Of a stretch of 43,391 nt of DNA, positions 7,349 to 15,300 are shown piece after piece. This DNA comes from Treponema sp. GTDB lineage: Bacteria; Spirochaetota; Spirochaetia; Treponematales; Breznakiellaceae. The notes beneath the pieces were generated by a model. It was not told where the DNA came from, ran no database searches, and was given only the letters and a program-made list of their open reading frames with translations. Where the stretch lies: NCBI GenBank assembly GCA_031276295.1, contig JAISNI010000110.1, positions 1 through 43,391 of the forward strand. The letters run 5' to 3'. Every line of letters starts with the position of its first letter. Positions within the stretch are counted from its first letter, which is position 1. The translations under genes and the position numbers were made by a program.

Positions 7349-8221
7349 ATGATTATTAATAAAAGAAGGGAAGCGTTGACGGCGGCCTGTATGCTTGCGC
7401 CGAATTTGACAGGGCTAGTTGTTTTTCTGGTTATTCCCACCATCGCTTCATTCGGCATTAGTCTTACCAATTGGAATCTTATGGGAAACATCAAATGGGT
7501 CGGGTGGGGCAACTTTAAGGATGTATTTGGTGATGTCCTTTTCTGGCAAACCCTGAAGAATACCTCGGTTTATGTTTTTTGCAAGGTTCCCCTGAATATC
7601 ATCTTTTCGCTGGTCCTGGCGGTATTACTCAATCAAGCCCTCTACGGCAGGACTTTTTTCAGGGCCCTTATTTTTCTTCCCATGATAGCCTCTTCGGTAT
7701 CCGTCGCCCTGCTTTGGCAGCCCCTGTTTCTCACCAACGGTCTATTAAACAAGCTCCTTACCACTGTGGGCCTTCCCCCGTCGACCTGGATTTATAGTCC
7801 TAAAACTTCAATGATGAGTGTTATCATCGTGTCCCTGTGGAAAGAGACCGGGTATTATATGGTGATGTTTCTCGCGGGGCTTCAATCCATATCCCGAACA
7901 TATTACGAGGCGGCCAATATCGACGGCGCCAACGGCATACAGAAATTTTTTAGGATCACCGTGCCCCTTATTTCTCCGACAACTTTTTTTGTTTTAACAA
8001 TTTCGATAATCGGCTCTTTTCAGATTTTTGATCTCACCACCGTACTTACCGCCGGAGGACCGGTGAATTCAACCAATACCCTGATCATGTATGTATACCA
8101 GGCAGGATTTAGGTTTTTTAGAATGGGCTATGCCTCGGCATTGTCAACCGTATTATTTTTTATTGTCCTTGTGTCGACCATCATTCAGAATTGGGCGTCA
8201 AAGCATTGGGTGTTTTATTAA
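7349..8221 (+). CDS. ABC sugar transporter permease (MalF/UgpA type)
   Basis: 290 residues from the ATG at 7349, after GGAAAGGTGAG. Six predicted membrane helices, starting with LTGLVVFLVIPTIASFGISL. The cytoplasmic EAA loop reads YYEAANIDGANGIQKFFRI, the contact for the ATPase. NWNLMG near residue 35 and DLTTVLTAGGPVNSTNT before the last helices are typical of MalF-like permeases of the CUT1 group. It pairs with the next gene to form the membrane channel for the locus substrate. Confidence 0.94.
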   Translation: MIINKRREALTAACMLAPNLTGLVVFLVIPTIASFGISLTNWNLMGNIKWVGWGNFKDVFGDVLFWQTLKNTSVYVFCKVPLNIIFSLVLAVLLNQALYGRTFFRALIFLPMIASSVSVALLWQPLFLTNGLLNKLLTTVGLPPSTWIYSPKTSMMSVIIVSLWKETGYYMVMFLAGLQSISRTYYEAANIDGANGIQKFFRITVPLISPTTFFVLTISIIGSFQIFDLTTVLTAGGPVNSTNTLIMYVYQAGFRFFRMGYASALSTVLFFIVLVSTIIQNWASKHWVFY

Positions 8222-8225
8222 GGAG

Positions 8226-9077
8226 ATGAATGTGGTTTTTAAGGCGGCTCACTTGGGGAGAAATGAACGGAATAAAATTGCCCTTACGTTTTTTTTTGTC
8301 CTTGCTGCGGCGGTGATAGTATTTCCCCTCCTATGGGCCCTGTCAACTTCCTTTAAAACATATCCTGAGGTATTGGAAAAACCCTATGACCTCGTCCCCC
8401 GGCATATTCAACTTGATAATTACATATCCGTTTTTACTATTGTGCCCTTTACCCGTTATTTTATTAATTCGGTTATCGTATCCTCCGCCGTTATCTTAGG
8501 CACCCTTGTATTTTCATCCCTTGCAGCCTATGCCTTTAGCCGGCTTCAATTTAAGGGCAGGACCCTTCTGTTTTTGCTCTATATTGCAACCCTTATGGTT
8601 CCCCGGCAGGTTGTACTGGTACCTAATTTTATGATAATGAAGAATTTAGGGCTGATAGACAATATATGGTCTTTAATCTTAACAGGGATGTTTACCGCCT
8701 ATGGAACTTTCTTTTTGCGTCAGTTTTTTCTTACGATTCCCATTGATTTGGAAGAGGCGGCAATCATTGACGGTTTAGGGTATTTCAAGCGTCTTAGTCT
8801 TATTATTATTCCCCTGGCAAAACCCGCTCTGGTTACGCTGCTGATTATTACCCTGCTTAATACATGGAATGACTTTTTATTTCCTCTGGTGTTTATTAAT
8901 ACCGATATCAAACGGACCCTGCCGGTAGGTTTGTCCCTGCTCAGGGGCGATTTTGATACCCAATGGAATATTGTAATGGCGGCGACCCTGCTGTCGATTT
9001 TACCGCTGGTTGTCGTTTTTGTGTTCGCTCAAAAATTTTTTATAGAAGGTATTGCATTATCAGGGATTAAGGGGTAA
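8226..9077 (+). CDS. ABC sugar transporter permease (MalG/UgpE type)
   Basis: About 283 residues, starting 5 bases after the previous stop. AAGGAG lies directly against the ATG at 8226, so the GTG at 8232, six bases further, may be the true start. Segments FFFVLAAAVIVFPLLWALSTS, YFINSVIVSSAVILGTLVFS and LEEAAIIDGLGYFKRLSLI (EAA loop) and the ending FFIEGIALSGIKG are characteristic of MalG-type CUT1 permeases. It completes the import channel with the preceding permease. Confidence 0.93.
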   Translation: MNVVFKAAHLGRNERNKIALTFFFVLAAAVIVFPLLWALSTSFKTYPEVLEKPYDLVPRHIQLDNYISVFTIVPFTRYFINSVIVSSAVILGTLVFSSLAAYAFSRLQFKGRTLLFLLYIATLMVPRQVVLVPNFMIMKNLGLIDNIWSLILTGMFTAYGTFFLRQFFLTIPIDLEEAAIIDGLGYFKRLSLIIIPLAKPALVTLLIITLLNTWNDFLFPLVFINTDIKRTLPVGLSLLRGDFDTQWNIVMAATLLSILPLVVVFVFAQKFFIEGIALSGIKG

Positions 9078-9091
9078 TATTTATTCACGAT

Positions 9092-9898
9092 ATGATACGG
9101 GTAATGATTATAGAAGACGAAATGAATGCCGCGCGGTATTGTTCTTTGTATATAAGCTCCTATGGGCATCAGTTTGTTGTTTCTTCAATTTGTAAAAATG
9201 CCGCCGAAGCAAGGGATCTGTTCCGTAAATACCTGCCGGAAGTTATTTTTTGCGATATCAGATTGGGTAAAGATAATGGTTTGAAATTGCTAGAAGAATT
9301 CAGAATTGCGGGTTGGACCGGCTATATTGTTATCATGAGTGGGTACAAGGATTTTTCGTATGTAAGAGAGGCTATCCATTTAAACATTGAAGATTACCTG
9401 CCTAAACCTATTTTCCCCGAAGATGTGGCGAAGGTACTGGGTTCCGTAGCCATGAAAATCGAACGGGAAACTTCCGGCATCGGCATCGAAAGTTGCCTGG
9501 TCAAAGGTTGGAAGAATAATTTCCCCGATTTTATAATCCGCGCTCTGGATTATGTAACCCTAAATTATGTAGAACGGATAAGTTTAACCGATGCCGCCTG
9601 TTATGCCTGTGTGTCCGCCGCCTATCTTTCAACGGGATTTAAAAAATATACCGGCTATACTTTTATTGAATATGTAAATATGTACCGGATTGAAGTTGCC
9701 AAAAAACTGCTTCTGGAAACCAACCAACTATTGGAACAGGTGGCAGACCAGGTTGGCATTAATGATGTTATTTATTTCAATAAACTTTTTAAACGTTTTA
9801 CTGGTTCTTCCCCGGGCAGGTTCAGGAAGGCTTTAAGCGGCCTGGATAAAACAGTACCCACTGCGCCCGAATTTTCCGGGGATGTGCGGGACCGGTAA
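9092..9898 (+). CDS. AraC-type response regulator (YesN-like)
   Basis: 268 residues. The N-terminal receiver has the acidic pair E8-D9, phospho-acceptor D55 in FCDIRLG, S83 in IVIMSGY and K105 in YLPKP. The C-terminus (about residues 150-255) is a double helix-turn-helix of the AraC family, with ISLTDAACYACVSAAYLSTGFKK and VADQVGINDVIYFNKLFKRFTG. There is no strong ribosome-binding site, but the gene starts 14 bp after the permease stop and is likely cotranscribed. With the histidine kinase that follows it should sense extracellular sugar and control this transporter, the usual arrangement for YesMN-like pairs. Confidence 0.93.
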   Translation: MIRVMIIEDEMNAARYCSLYISSYGHQFVVSSICKNAAEARDLFRKYLPEVIFCDIRLGKDNGLKLLEEFRIAGWTGYIVIMSGYKDFSYVREAIHLNIEDYLPKPIFPEDVAKVLGSVAMKIERETSGIGIESCLVKGWKNNFPDFIIRALDYVTLNYVERISLTDAACYACVSAAYLSTGFKKYTGYTFIEYVNMYRIEVAKKLLLETNQLLEQVADQVGINDVIYFNKLFKRFTGSSPGRFRKALSGLDKTVPTAPEFSGDVRDR

Positions 9899-9901
9899 CC
9901 G

Positions 9902-9938
9902 GGGGCTGTTTATAATACGGGCCATTATAAACAGCCCC
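9902..9938. terminator. Perfect 15-bp stem-loop between regulator and kinase genes
   Basis: GGGGCTGTTTATAAT (9902-9916) is perfectly complementary to ATTATAAACAGCCCC (9924-9938) around a 7-base loop, 3 bp after the regulator stop. No U-run follows, so it may be an mRNA-processing or attenuating stem rather than a classic terminator. The centre of each arm also looks like a -10 box. Confidence 0.65.
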
Positions 9939-9974
9939 TAACCATTCGGCCTTACAAAAGATTATGGTGTATCC

Positions 9975-11642
9975 TTGAAAATTTTTAAGAAGATCGATGT
10001 CTTTTTATTTACCTCCGCCGTACTGCTTGTGGTTCTTATTGGGGTCATTACGGTGTTGGTTTTCCGCTTTTTTATCAACGAGCTTATTGAATCCACTATC
10101 AACAATCTTTTTATTAAACAGAATGTTATTGTTAGCGCCATTTCAAAACATCTTGAGGAAGGCCCCAGGATGGTAAGCCAGGTTTTTTCCACCTACAAAG
10201 ATTCGGATCATGAAATTTATGCCCTCCTGATTAAACGCATGAAACACGAGTTCCCCTATTGTAAACTCATGTGGCTTATTATTCAGGACGGGAATGGGAA
10301 TGTCGAGGAATCTATCAGCAACTTTGACTGGGAGCTTAACCCCGCATATATACGGGACAAACGCCGGAAGGATGATATCATTCTGAGTTTTTCCAGCGAT
10401 GGCATCGTTCGTATCGGCAGCCCCTATCGGGATTCCATGAATATCAATACTATTGTCCCCGTTTTCATTGATCATTATAAAGATTTTGAGATCAGGGCCA
10501 CCCTTTTTCTTGAGATTAATATTTCAGAACTGCTTTACGACGCTAAACGGAACATTGTTGATTCTTTCGATACCCTTTCCGGAGAATATGAGGTTTGCCT
10601 TTATGCCCAGAACATGGATTTGGTTGAAACTTCGGAGAACTATCCGGTTGTGAGGGTGTTTTCCGTTTTAACCCGTGAGGGGATGCTTGAGGGTTTATCG
10701 GACAGAGAGATGCTCAAGCTCAGGTCCTTTGCAGAATACCACCGTATTGCCGGGGAAATGATAGAATTATACAGTCTCTCTCCCACAGGGCATATTATCA
10801 GAGGAACGATCCCCTATAGTCTTATTCTATCGAAGGTGAGGTCCCTTATTTTAGTTATCATAGGCATCGGCCTTATTGCCCTGGCTCTTTTGCTGATTGT
10901 AGGCCAGACATCAATTCATTACCGGCAGGTTAAGGAAAAAGAAATACAGTTACAGATAGAGACTTTGCAAGCCAAACTTGATCCTCATTTTTTGTTTAAT
11001 ATCCTTAACAGTATGGTGGGCCTTGTGGTTGATAATAACAATGAATGTTTGTTACGGTCCTTTAAGTCCCTTTCTGTTTTACTGAGGTCCAGTATAGCCA
11101 TTAAGGATAATCATATACCCCTCCGCGAGGAGTTAGACTATATAGATAACTATGTCGATATCCAGCGCTTACGTTTTGAAAACGAATTCGAATATTCCGT
11201 TATTATCGAAGATGAATCGCTTTTGGATCTTAGTATTCCCCGGTTCAGTATCCAGCCTATTATTGAAAACTGTTTTGTTCATGCCGTTGCGGTTAATGAA
11301 GAGGAGGAGAAAATAATTTATATCCGCCTCGGGGTAAAACGGGAAAACAAACTGATGTTTATTGATATATGCAATAACGGCGCCCCCTGTATGGAGGAGA
11401 AAAACAAACTAAAACAGAGCTTTAAGACCAATGTTGAGACAAATTCGGGAGGGCGTATCGGGCTTACCCTGATTAATAAGGAAATCAAACTCCTCTACGG
11501 GGGTAAATTCGGCCTTGAGATACTCGATACCGCACCCGATATATTTTCAGTCAGGATAAAACTTCCCGCCTCCTTTAACCCGGACCATAGACTTGAGGTC
11601 CGACACCGTCTTTTCCAACGGCGCCGGGATAACCGCCCTTGA
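9975..11642 (+). CDS. Sensor histidine kinase (YesM-like)
   Basis: 555 residues from a TTG codon; no ATG lies in a suitable place and the ribosome-binding site is poor, so translation may be weak. Membrane helix at about 10-35, an extracytoplasmic sensing region to about 285, then helix VRSLILVIIGIGLIALALLLIVG. The kinase core is the His_kinase (LytS/YesM) type: H338 in LDPHFLFNILNSM, IQPIIENCFVHAV as the N-box and GGRIGLTLINKEIKLLYGG as the G-box. It phosphorylates the preceding response regulator, probably in response to the sugar or its binding protein. Confidence 0.92.
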   Translation: MKIFKKIDVFLFTSAVLLVVLIGVITVLVFRFFINELIESTINNLFIKQNVIVSAISKHLEEGPRMVSQVFSTYKDSDHEIYALLIKRMKHEFPYCKLMWLIIQDGNGNVEESISNFDWELNPAYIRDKRRKDDIILSFSSDGIVRIGSPYRDSMNINTIVPVFIDHYKDFEIRATLFLEINISELLYDAKRNIVDSFDTLSGEYEVCLYAQNMDLVETSENYPVVRVFSVLTREGMLEGLSDREMLKLRSFAEYHRIAGEMIELYSLSPTGHIIRGTIPYSLILSKVRSLILVIIGIGLIALALLLIVGQTSIHYRQVKEKEIQLQIETLQAKLDPHFLFNILNSMVGLVVDNNNECLLRSFKSLSVLLRSSIAIKDNHIPLREELDYIDNYVDIQRLRFENEFEYSVIIEDESLLDLSIPRFSIQPIIENCFVHAVAVNEEEEKIIYIRLGVKRENKLMFIDICNNGAPCMEEKNKLKQSFKTNVETNSGGRIGLTLINKEIKLLYGGKFGLEILDTAPDIFSVRIKLPASFNPDHRLEVRHRLFQRRRDNRP

Positions 11643-11648
11643 TTGGAA

Positions 11649-11797
11649 GGCCGGGTACATACCCCGGAGCTTACTCCGGAAATTTCCCACCACAGAAAAT
11701 GTTGTAATCTGATTTTCGGATCGGGGTATGTACCCGGCCGGTATAATAAATTTCCTATCCAACGAAGCTACCCAGGAGCTTGCTCCTGGGTAGCTTC
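11649..11797. repeat. Composite palindromic element P1, copy 1
   Basis: Two hairpins joined by a linker. Hairpin B: GGCCGGGTACATACCCC (11649-11665) pairs perfectly with its complement at 11723-11739 and encloses CCGGAGCTTACTCCGG. The linker around 11743-11763 contains AATAAATTTCCTATC and AACGA. Hairpin A: GAAGCTACCCAGGAGC (11764-11779) pairs perfectly over 16 bp with 11782-11797. Linker and layout recur at 18498-18659 with different stem sequences. It starts 7 bp after the kinase stop and may also act as its terminator. Confidence 0.75.
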
Positions 11798-11821
11798 ATT
11801 TGTGTATGCGCCGCCCAAGGG

Positions 11822-11949
11822 CAACCTATCCGGCCGCCGGTTTCCAACAGCCCCGATAATCGGGATTTTTTGCATAAAGCGGACCAAAGGTCCGATGCAA
11901 AAAATCCACAAGTACCAACAGGCTGCCAGAACGCCGGCCGGATAAGTTG
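11822..11949. repeat. Multi-nested palindromic structure
   Basis: Outer arms CAACCTATCCGGCCG (11822-11836) and CGGCCGGATAAGTTG (11935-11949) pair with one mismatch. Inside lie GGATTTTTTGCAT (11863-11875) with its perfect 13-bp complement (11895-11907), and in the loop CGGACC-AAA-GGTCCG. A side hairpin CCCGATAATCGGG sits next to it. No credible gene lies in 11643-12052, which separates two convergent transcripts; the rest of that gap, after 11950, shows only a GGGGAG/CTCCCC stem near 11980-12012. Confidence 0.7.
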
Positions 11950-12052
11950 TAAAAATGCCGCCGATAGTAAACCGGAAAACTTGGGGAGCCGGCCTCTTTC
12001 GGATACTCCCCATCCTTCACTACGGAACCGTCCTCCGCTCTGCCGGCGCCAG

Positions 12053-12412
12053 TTAATAAGCCCTTTGTCCCGCGCCGGGAGCATCCGCCATTTGTAAATA
12101 ATGAGAAAAACACCAGCCTTCGGTACCTTTTTCACTTCTGACATAAACCCAGGGTGAAAGTACATTATTATCCTGGAATATTTCTCCGGACTTCAAATAG
12201 CTAACGATAGCGCCTATCCTTAAATAATCGTTAACCTTTGGGGTTACCGCTTGGGAAGGAAAAAGATACATTTGCCGTTTTAAACGGTATTTCTTGTTCG
12301 GCACTAAATCAATCTGATACGTTTCAGGCTGCTTTACCACTTGCGGTTCTTGCCCCTCCAATGCGAGCAATTTTATAATCTTCTTAAATACAACTTGAAC
12401 ACCATTTAACAT
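12053..12412 (-). CDS. Small protein with a bacterial SH3-like domain
   Basis: 119 residues from an ATG preceded by AGGAGGTATTGGA. Residues about 35-110 (KYRLKRQMYLFPS, LRIGAIVSYLKSGEIFQD, SPWVYVRSEKGTEGWCFSHYLQM) have the pattern of SH3b domains, where a Trp-Cys/Gly-Tyr turn follows a short strand pair. There is no signal peptide; the N-terminus is a short amphipathic helix. SH3b domains commonly bind peptidoglycan or act as adaptors. It ends a three-gene minus-strand unit with two small membrane proteins, 36 bp after the OadG-like stop, so a role at the membrane is likely. Confidence 0.7.
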   Translation of the reverse strand: MLNGVQVVFKKIIKLLALEGQEPQVVKQPETYQIDLVPNKKYRLKRQMYLFPSQAVTPKVNDYLRIGAIVSYLKSGEIFQDNNVLSPWVYVRSEKGTEGWCFSHYLQMADAPGAGQRAY

Positions 12413-12448
12413 TCCAATACCTCCTGAATTAACGCAGCATATATACGG

Positions 12449-12778
12449 CTAAAAAACCCTTTTATACACAAGGAACACCACAAAAGTAAGAAATAGTATC
12501 ACGCTCATGTAGATAACGTAACCTTTATTCATAAATCCACTTCCTTTTTCTGATATTCCGTAACTGCCGCCGATATTGCCACGGTAATTTCCGGCGTTAC
12601 CGTTTTTTTTTATCTCTTTATGGGGCTGCGACTGCACATCCGCGTCCCATCCCAGCTTATGGACAATTTTTCCTACGCCGTTGACACAAATAATCATAAA
12701 CCACAGAAAAGCGAAAACGACCGTCATGCCGAATATCGTTAAAATTACGCTTTGTTGTAACATATCAAGAATAGTCAT
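12449..12778 (-). CDS. OadG-like small membrane protein with a second C-terminal helix
   Basis: 109 residues. The N-terminus (MLQQSVILTIFGMTVVFAFLW, then VNGVGKIVHKLG) matches the gamma subunit of sodium-pumping decarboxylases (OadG/MmdC): one helix with a GMxVVF core. A polar Gly/Asn-rich linker follows, then MNKGYVIYMSVILFLTFVVFLVY, a second helix absent from ordinary OadG. An internal ATG before that helix has AAGGAAGTGG upstream, so the helix may also be made alone. No decarboxylase alpha or beta gene is nearby. The start overlaps the stop of the upstream peptide gene as ATGA. The OadG resemblance is short and could be convergence. Confidence 0.6.
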   Translation of the reverse strand: MTILDMLQQSVILTIFGMTVVFAFLWFMIICVNGVGKIVHKLGWDADVQSQPHKEIKKNGNAGNYRGNIGGSYGISEKGSGFMNKGYVIYMSVILFLTFVVFLVYKRVF

Positions 12779-12867
12779 ACCATACCCCTTTCTTTTTCAG
12801 TGTTGATGAAATACATAAATGCCCGGATAACCATAAAAAGTACACCGGTAATCACTAACCGCTCCAT
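12775..12867 (-). CDS. 30-residue membrane peptide, coupled to the OadG-like gene
   Basis: From the ATG at 12867-12865 the minus strand encodes a 30-residue peptide opening MERLVITGVLFMVIRAFMYF: one hydrophobic helix with a charged tail. A strong AGAGGAG site lies 5 bases upstream. Its TGA overlaps the next start as ATGA, the mark of translational coupling. These two facts support a real gene despite its size. It would be the first gene of the small-membrane-protein unit. Function unknown. Confidence 0.65.
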   Translation of the reverse strand: MERLVITGVLFMVIRAFMYFINTEKERGMV

Positions 12868-13024
12868 TTTTTCTCCTCTTTTGCTATAGTATTCACAAGG
12901 ACATGATACCGCATATCCTCATTTCAATAGCGATTGTTCGTTATAATATTCCTCCCTCACACAGTCTTTTACCGCGGAGAGATTAAAACGGGAAAATAGT
13001 AATAGTGAAAAGAAAAAAAGAATA

Positions 13025-13399
13025 TCAGGTGAGGAGTTTCAGAGGGATGATATTATCGACATTGAAATATTGTATCTTTTTAACCGCATTAAGAGACGAT
13101 TGGGAAAAAACCGCCCCGCCATTCTTTATGCCGAAGGGCATGAGAAGACGCAGATGTCCGTTACGCAACGGAGAAAATGAGGAATTTTTGGCAGTACGTG
13201 TGATAGTCCGGCCTTCAGCCAGACAGTCGATGGTATAATCTATTGAAATAAAAAAACTATCTGAAGCAGGCCCATCCTCTAAAGAATCAAAGGAACGGAA
13301 GGATTCTACCGCCAGAAAAGTGAATATCCTCATTATAGAAACGGCAAGATAAGCCGCTAAAATGCGGCAGGGCCATTTTTTCTGCGAAAACAAAGCCAT
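13025..13399 (-). CDS. Doubtful hypothetical protein
   Basis: An open frame of 124 residues with a hydrophobic N-terminus (ILAAYLAVSIMRIFTFLAV) that could be a signal anchor. No ribosome-binding site precedes the ATG. On the opposite strand, around 12985-13180, another frame without a usable start reads more like protein (EEFQRDDIIDIEILYLFNRI, then GKNRPAILYAEGHEKT), which hints at a decayed plus-strand gene. Nothing else is evident between 12868 and 13470. Either strand could be coding or neither. Confidence 0.2.
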   Translation of the reverse strand: MALFSQKKWPCRILAAYLAVSIMRIFTFLAVESFRSFDSLEDGPASDSFFISIDYTIDCLAEGRTITRTAKNSSFSPLRNGHLRLLMPFGIKNGGAVFSQSSLNAVKKIQYFNVDNIIPLKLLT

Positions 13400-13470
13400 G
13401 ATTAGATTTTATCAAAAGTTAAACTATTATACAATAGTCTTTTCAGCGAAGTTACAGAATTTTATTGAAG

Positions 13471-13494
13471 CGCAGGGCATATCCGCGCCCTGCG
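13471..13494 (-). terminator. Stem-loop after the MBG-type lipoprotein gene
   Basis: CGCAGGGC and GCCCTGCG (8-bp arms, 8-base loop) lie about 20 bp after the stop at 13514 and are followed on the minus strand by a modest A/T-rich tail. A plausible end for the transcript running from 18473 or from 14110. Confidence 0.55.
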
Positions 13495-13513
13495 AGCTTT
13501 AGCGCGGGGTAAT

Positions 13514-14110
13514 TCATTCAATCCACAGTTCAATTTCCTGTGAAGCGCCCATGTACCGCTCGTTACCGGTAAAAGCAAGGTTCACACGGTAATGCCCTTT
13601 CTCCACGGGCGGCAAGGCAAGCGGGCCGGAACCGTCGGCTGCGAAATAGGTCGGAACCATATCTACCGGCGGTTCGGTTGACACCGCCGCTTCTTTCGGC
13701 CTGCCGTCATAGGTAAAACGCTGGACAGGATCGGCCTTAATAGAAATGAAAGCCTTCTGAATGTGGTATTCCACTTTAATGGGTTTGCCTGCTTTGTATC
13801 CGTTTCCCGCGGGCCGTTCAACTCTGACATAATAATTGCCCACATCGGAAGGAACCTCCACGCTGCCGCCTTCGTCCTTTTCAAGATTTTCCAGGGAAGT
13901 AAAATAGGTGATGATAAAGACAGGAACATCGTCCTTTGCGGCGGTAACTTCTATAGGCTGGTTCCGCCCGTTGTACTGGGTATGCTGGTAAGTGGCGGAG
14001 GTGATGATAGGCGGCTCCTCAAGGGCGCTCTCCTTCGATGCGCAGGAAAAAAACAGCAACACCGGAAACGCGAAAAGAATTACGGTTAGCGTCGTAAAAT
14101 GTACCTTCAT
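13514..14110 (-). CDS. Lipoprotein with two MBG-like repeats
   Basis: 198 residues from the ATG at 14110, which follows AAGGGGGTAATT; a longer frame upstream overlaps cysK and is unlikely. The signal sequence ends in LLFFSC, with C23 as lipid-anchored cysteine. The rest holds two copies of an immunoglobulin-like fold of the MBG/YDG type: TSATYQHTQYNGRNQPIEV with VPSDVGNYYVRVERP, then PVQRFTYDGRPKEAAV with PPVEKGHYRVNLAF. These domains are usually tandem building blocks of bacterial surface proteins; here they stand alone on a lipoprotein. The gene starts 56 bp after cysK, probably in the same transcript. Function unknown. Confidence 0.75.
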   Translation of the reverse strand: MKVHFTTLTVILFAFPVLLFFSCASKESALEEPPIITSATYQHTQYNGRNQPIEVTAAKDDVPVFIITYFTSLENLEKDEGGSVEVPSDVGNYYVRVERPAGNGYKAGKPIKVEYHIQKAFISIKADPVQRFTYDGRPKEAAVSTEPPVDMVPTYFAADGSGPLALPPVEKGHYRVNLAFTGNERYMGASQEIELWIE

Positions 14111-14166
14111 AATTACCCCCTTTTCTCTCATATATGCAAACGGTTCGCGGTTAAAATTCTTCATTT

Positions 14167-15126
14167 TTACTCCTCTAGATCGGAAAGCTGCGTGGACAGA
14201 TACCGTTCCCCGGAATCGGGGAGGATAACCACGACGGTTTTGCCGGCACTTTCGGGCCGGGCGGCGATTTTGAGGGCTGCCCACACGGCGGCCCCCGATG
14301 AAATGCCCGCGAGGATACCCTCGACACGGGCAAGGGTACGGGCGGTGATGACGGCGTCGTCGTTGGTTACACGGACTATCTCATCAATGACGGAACGGTT
14401 CAGCACTTTGGGGATAAAACCCGCACCTATACCCTGTATGCGGTGGGGGCCGGCGAAACCGCCGGAAAGTACCGGAGATGCGTCCGGTTCCACGGCGGCA
14501 ATCTTTACTCCGGGCTTGCGGGATTTGAGGACTTCCCCAACGCCGGTGATGGTGCCGCCGGTACCCACGCCGGATACAAAGACATCCACCGCGCCCTGGG
14601 TGTCGGCCCATATTTCCAGGGCGGTGGTCCGCCGGTGAATTTCGGGGTTGGCGGGGTTTTCAAATTGCAGGGGCATAAAGGCATTGGGGATGCGTCCCGC
14701 TAGTTCCTCCGCCTTTTGAACGGCGCCTTTCATGCCGGACTTGCCGGAGGTAAGTACCACATCGGCGCCGAGCATTTGGGCAAGTTTCCGGCGTTCCACC
14801 GACATGGTTTCCGGCATGGTGAGGATGAGCTTGTACCCGCGGACGGCGCAGGCAAAGGCAAGTCCGATGCCGGTGTTTCCCGATGTCGGCTCAATTACCG
14901 TGCCGCCGGGCTTGAGTTTGCCGTCCCGTTCCCCCGCGTCCAGCATTGCCGCCCCGATGCGGTCTTTCACGCTGGCCAGGGGGTTAAAGGCTTCCACCTT
15001 TGCCAGAACAATCCCCGGCAGATCCTTGCCCAGTTTCGTGAGGCGGACCAGCGGCGTGTTTCCCCGGGCGGCGATAATAGTATCAAAAATCTTTCCCCTG
15101 CTGGGAACGCTTTCCTGTTCATTCAT
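14167..15126 (-). CDS. cysK: Cysteine synthase (O-acetylserine sulfhydrylase)
   Basis: 319 residues from the ATG at 15126, preceded by AAGGAAGAAAAT. It joins sulfide to O-acetylserine to make cysteine, using PLP. K54 in NPLASVKDR is the Schiff-base lysine, [12 protein letters not shown] is the asparagine loop and [12 protein letters not shown] binds the PLP phosphate; the end reads [12 protein letters not shown] as in CysK. Length and motifs are those of the normal enzyme. It lies downstream of an SsuABC-like importer on the same strand, which links uptake of a sulfur compound to cysteine synthesis, although no desulfonating enzyme is present. Confidence 0.95.
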   Translation of the reverse strand: MNEQESVPSRGKIFDTIIAARGNTPLVRLTKLGKDLPGIVLAKVEAFNPLASVKDRIGAAMLDAGERDGKLKPGGTVIEPTSGNTGIGLAFACAVRGYKLILTMPETMSVERRKLAQMLGADVVLTSGKSGMKGAVQKAEELAGRIPNAFMPLQFENPANPEIHRRTTALEIWADTQGAVDVFVSGVGTGGTITGVGEVLKSRKPGVKIAAVEPDASPVLSGGFAGPHRIQGIGAGFIPKVLNRSVIDEIVRVTNDDAVITARTLARVEGILAGISSGAAVWAALKIAARPESAGKTVVVILPDSGERYLSTQLSDLEE

Positions 15127-15195
15127 ATTTTCTTCCTTCGTATAATATATTGAACGAAGATGCCCGGCAGCCTGCATGGTATAAAGATTAACGAA

Positions 15196-15263
15196 AGTGA
15201 ATTTTTATACGATTCTGCGCCGGAGCGCGGCAAACTGCCGGCAGCTTAGCTCCGGGTATCTTC
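15196..15263 (+). repeat. Dispersed repeat R1, copy 2, abutting a P1 hairpin fragment
   Basis: AGTGAATTTTTATACGATT and TGCGC-CGGA-GCGC then CAAACTGCC repeat the R1 sequence in diverged form, with the hairpin kept. Directly after it, on the minus strand, GAAGATACCCGGAGCTAAGC (15263-15244) resembles one arm of the P1 hairpin A. Both lie in the 174-bp gap between the ATPase gene and cysK. Confidence 0.6.
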
Positions 15264-15300
15264 GCTTTAACCTGCTGTTCCGGCCTCCGTCCGTAAATCG

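Noticed and set aside
11643-12165. Several short frames in the gap after the kinase gene
   Set aside because: They run through perfect palindromes, have no start sites and show no protein-like pattern.
13005-13238. 77-residue plus-strand frame
   Set aside because: It starts at a poorly placed codon and its sequence is less protein-like than another frame of the same strand that lacks a start; no confident gene can be called.
14099-14638. 179-residue plus-strand frame opposite cysK
   Set aside because: Shadow of the GC-rich cysK coding strand, which has all catalytic motifs.
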